NCBI RefSeq assembly: GCF_001590865.1 | Contig: NZ_BBUY01000005.1 | Coordinates: 1 to 64,000, forward strand | From: Streptomyces sp. NBRC 110611 | GTDB lineage: Bacteria > Actinomycetota > Actinomycetes > Streptomycetales > Streptomycetaceae | DNA length: 64,000 bases | Direction of reading: 5' to 3' | In this document: piece after piece, positions 62,570 to 64,000 of the stretch | Numbering within the stretch: position 1 is the stretch's first letter | How the letters are laid out: every line of letters begins with the position of its first letter | Notes under the pieces: generated by a model | The model's input: the letters and a program-made list of their open reading frames with translations, nothing else | Told to the model about the DNA's origin: nothing | The model's database searches: none | Translations under genes and position numbers: made by a program

Positions 62570-63433
62570 ATGACGACGCCCTCCTCGTCCCCCGGCACTC
62601 CTGATTCCACGTCCTCCGCCGGCCCCAACAGCACTGCCGGGCCCGCCGATTCATTGATACTGCACACCACTGACAACGGCGTCGCGTGGATCACTCTCAA
62701 CCGACCCGACGCCCTCAACGCCCTCACCTGGGACCAGCGCGAACGCCTGATCGCCCGGCTCGCGGACGCCTCCGCCGACCCGGACGTACGGGCGGTCGTC
62801 ATCACCGCGACCGGCAAGGGCTTCTGCTCCGGTGCCGACCTGCGTGGTGCGCCGCAGGCGGGCGAACGGGTGGCCGGCGATGTCGCCCGGCTGATCCGGC
62901 GCGGCGCCCAGCGGTTCATCGCCGCGGTACTGGACTGCGAGAAGCCGGTCATCGCCGCCGTCAACGGCACCGCGGCCGGACTCGGCGCCCACCTCGCCTT
63001 CGCCTGCGATCTGGTGCTGGCCGCCGAATCGGCCCGCTTCATCGAGGTGTTCGTCCGCCGCGGTCTGGTCCCGGACGGCGGCGGCGCCTACCTCCTGCCC
63101 CGGCTGATCGGACCGCAGCGCGCGAAGGAGCTGATGTTCTTCGGTGACGCCGTACCGGCCGCCGAGGCCGCGCGCCTGGGGCTGGTCAACCGGGTCGTTC
63201 CGGATGGCGAGTTGGAGCGGACGGCCCAGGAGTGGGCCGACCGGCTGGCAGCCGGCCCGACCCGCGCGCTGGTTCTGACGAAGCAGCTGGTCAACGCCTC
63301 GCTGGAGTCCGACCGCGGTACGGCCTTCGCCGCCGAGGCGACGGCTCAGGAGATCATCATGACGACCGAGGACGCGAGGGAAGGCGTCACGTCCTTCGTG
63401 GCACGACGCCGACCCGCGTACCGGGGCCGATGA
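62570..63433 (+). CDS. Enoyl-CoA hydratase/isomerase, PaaG-like
   Basis: This 287-residue crotonase has a Ser/Thr/Pro-rich N-tail (first 25 residues), WITLNRPDALNALTWDQ, GKGFCSGADLRG, NGTAAGLGAHLAFACDLVLA for the oxyanion hole, and RRGLVPDGGGAYLLPRLIG with the Asp seen in PaaG-type isomerases. A ring-opened or side-chain acyl-CoA substrate is inferred. GGAG is 10 bases before the ATG. It is probably co-transcribed with the ADP-forming ligase. Confidence 0.9.
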   Translation: MTTPSSSPGTPDSTSSAGPNSTAGPADSLILHTTDNGVAWITLNRPDALNALTWDQRERLIARLADASADPDVRAVVITATGKGFCSGADLRGAPQAGERVAGDVARLIRRGAQRFIAAVLDCEKPVIAAVNGTAAGLGAHLAFACDLVLAAESARFIEVFVRRGLVPDGGGAYLLPRLIGPQRAKELMFFGDAVPAAEAARLGLVNRVVPDGELERTAQEWADRLAAGPTRALVLTKQLVNASLESDRGTAFAAEATAQEIIMTTEDAREGVTSFVARRRPAYRGR

Positions 63434-63464
63434 CGCCACACCACCGCTGACGCGTCCACCGCAT

Positions 63465-64000
63465 CTACCGCACGTCCGCTGGGCACACCGGCACCTCACG
63501 CGTATTACGGGTCCGCACCCCGGGCAGCCACCCCTGCGCCCCCTGCCCGCTGGTGACCAGATACCAGCGGGTGGAGGTGATCCCCGCCTCGTCGCGGACC
63601 ATCTGCCCGTCCGTGACGACGCAGCGCGCGGCCAGCTCGTCGCCGTGCCAGACCCGTCCGACGGAGTTGCCGGCCGCGGCGTACTCGGTGTGCGGGTCCT
63701 TCGCCAGCCGTAGCGCGCACTCCAGGGAGCGGCCACTACGGCAGGCCTGCTCGCTGTTGTAAACCGTGATCGTCACCGTCGGCGGCGGTCCGGCGGGCTC
63801 CGGACCGACGGAACCGGGGCGCACCAGCCACCACACCCCCAGCCCCACCGCGACGACCGCGGCGGCGACCGCGAGCGCGACCGCGAGCCCGAACGGCCGT
63901 CTTCTGCGCGCCGGTGCGAGCGACACCGCTGCCGGAGCCGGCGCGTCGGCGGTCTCCTTGATGCGTTCCCAGAGGCCCGGCGGGGTGTCGATCTGTTCGT
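63465..64000 (-). CDS. Membrane-anchored protein, N-terminus beyond window
   Basis: This is a partial gene. From the window edge the frame reads EQIDTPPGLWERIKETADA, then one transmembrane helix (LAVALAVAAAVVAVGLGVWWLV) and an exported domain of about 115 residues with several cysteines (EQACRSG, ECALRLA, RCVVTDG, VCPADVR) that could form disulfides. The frame is open to base 64000, so the real start lies outside. An internal GTG at 63926 is possible but would lose the conserved-looking LWERI segment. Function unknown. Confidence 0.7.
   Translation of the reverse strand, partial: EQIDTPPGLWERIKETADAPAPAAVSLAPARRRRPFGLAVALAVAAAVVAVGLGVWWLVRPGSVGPEPAGPPPTVTITVYNSEQACRSGRSLECALRLAKDPHTEYAAAGNSVGRVWHGDELAARCVVTDGQMVRDEAGITSTRWYLVTSGQGAQGWLPGVRTRNTREVPVCPADVR

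Noticed and set aside
1..64000. tRNA, rRNA, transposase or phage genes
   Set aside because: I looked for T-arm-like motifs, DDE motifs and integrase motifs and found none that I can support.

Overview
The window is a piece of a Streptomyces (or very close relative) chromosome. It is strongly GC-rich with GC-biased third codon positions and many GTG starts, and it carries Streptomyces hallmarks: paired XRE/DUF5753 and DUF397 genes, F420 biosynthesis (FbiC), promoters that appear leaderless, one TTA codon placed in a biosynthetic gene, and the AfsK/AfsR/AfsS regulatory family. I saw no tRNA, rRNA, IS element, prophage or CRISPR array. The gene mix looks like chromosomal core or near-core sequence.

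Layout. 0.3-4.4 kb: a one-module NRPS (cyclization-like, cysteine-type adenylation, carrier, thioesterase), closed by a strong hairpin. 4.5-11.3 kb: small secreted proteins, RecQ, a lipoprotein/sensor-kinase pair without a response regulator, and a PEP-mutase/isocitrate-lyase-like enzyme. 11.4-20.2 kb: a membrane glycosyltransferase coupled to a D,D-carboxypeptidase with a very long cytoplasmic tail, a GPP34 protein, an XRE/DUF397 pair, two inverted copies of an intergenic repeat, and an ADP-ribosylglycohydrolase. 20.2-28.4 kb: FbiC, a VOC protein, a PHP-domain phosphoesterase, four tiny overlapping genes, a TPR-type XRE regulator and a second DUF397 gene. 28.4-40.8 kb and 47.2-63.4 kb: two blocks of acyl-CoA and F420/flavin oxidative genes (aldehyde dehydrogenase, deacylase, LLM oxidoreductases, SDR, thiolase-like proteins, DUF35 proteins, crotonases, CoA ligases, an acyl-CoA dehydrogenase, an amidohydrolase). 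A macrolide-type glycosyltransferase lies inside the first block. 41.2-47.2 kb and 53.3-57.4 kb: a TetR regulator, an AfsK-like kinase and, 8 kb further on, an AfsR-like SARP/NB-ARC regulator with an AfsS-like DNHxP-repeat protein.

How it may work together. Eight copies of a 15-bp palindrome, CTGACG-N3-CGTCAG, lie in front of the acyl-CoA and F420 genes in both blocks. A weaker copy overlaps the start of the TetR gene, so one repressor may control the whole catabolic set. The AfsK-AfsR-AfsS genes sit among this set. Next to the AfsS-like gene is a small gene encoding a signal peptide followed by four 9-residue DNHAP repeats, which looks like an exported relative of AfsS and is the most novel item I found. 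The intergenic repeat (three copies) folds into a hairpin with compensatory base changes, so its structure appears to be under selection.

Limits: everything was read by eye from sequence and translations. Family names rest on motifs I recognise; no database or folding run was possible.
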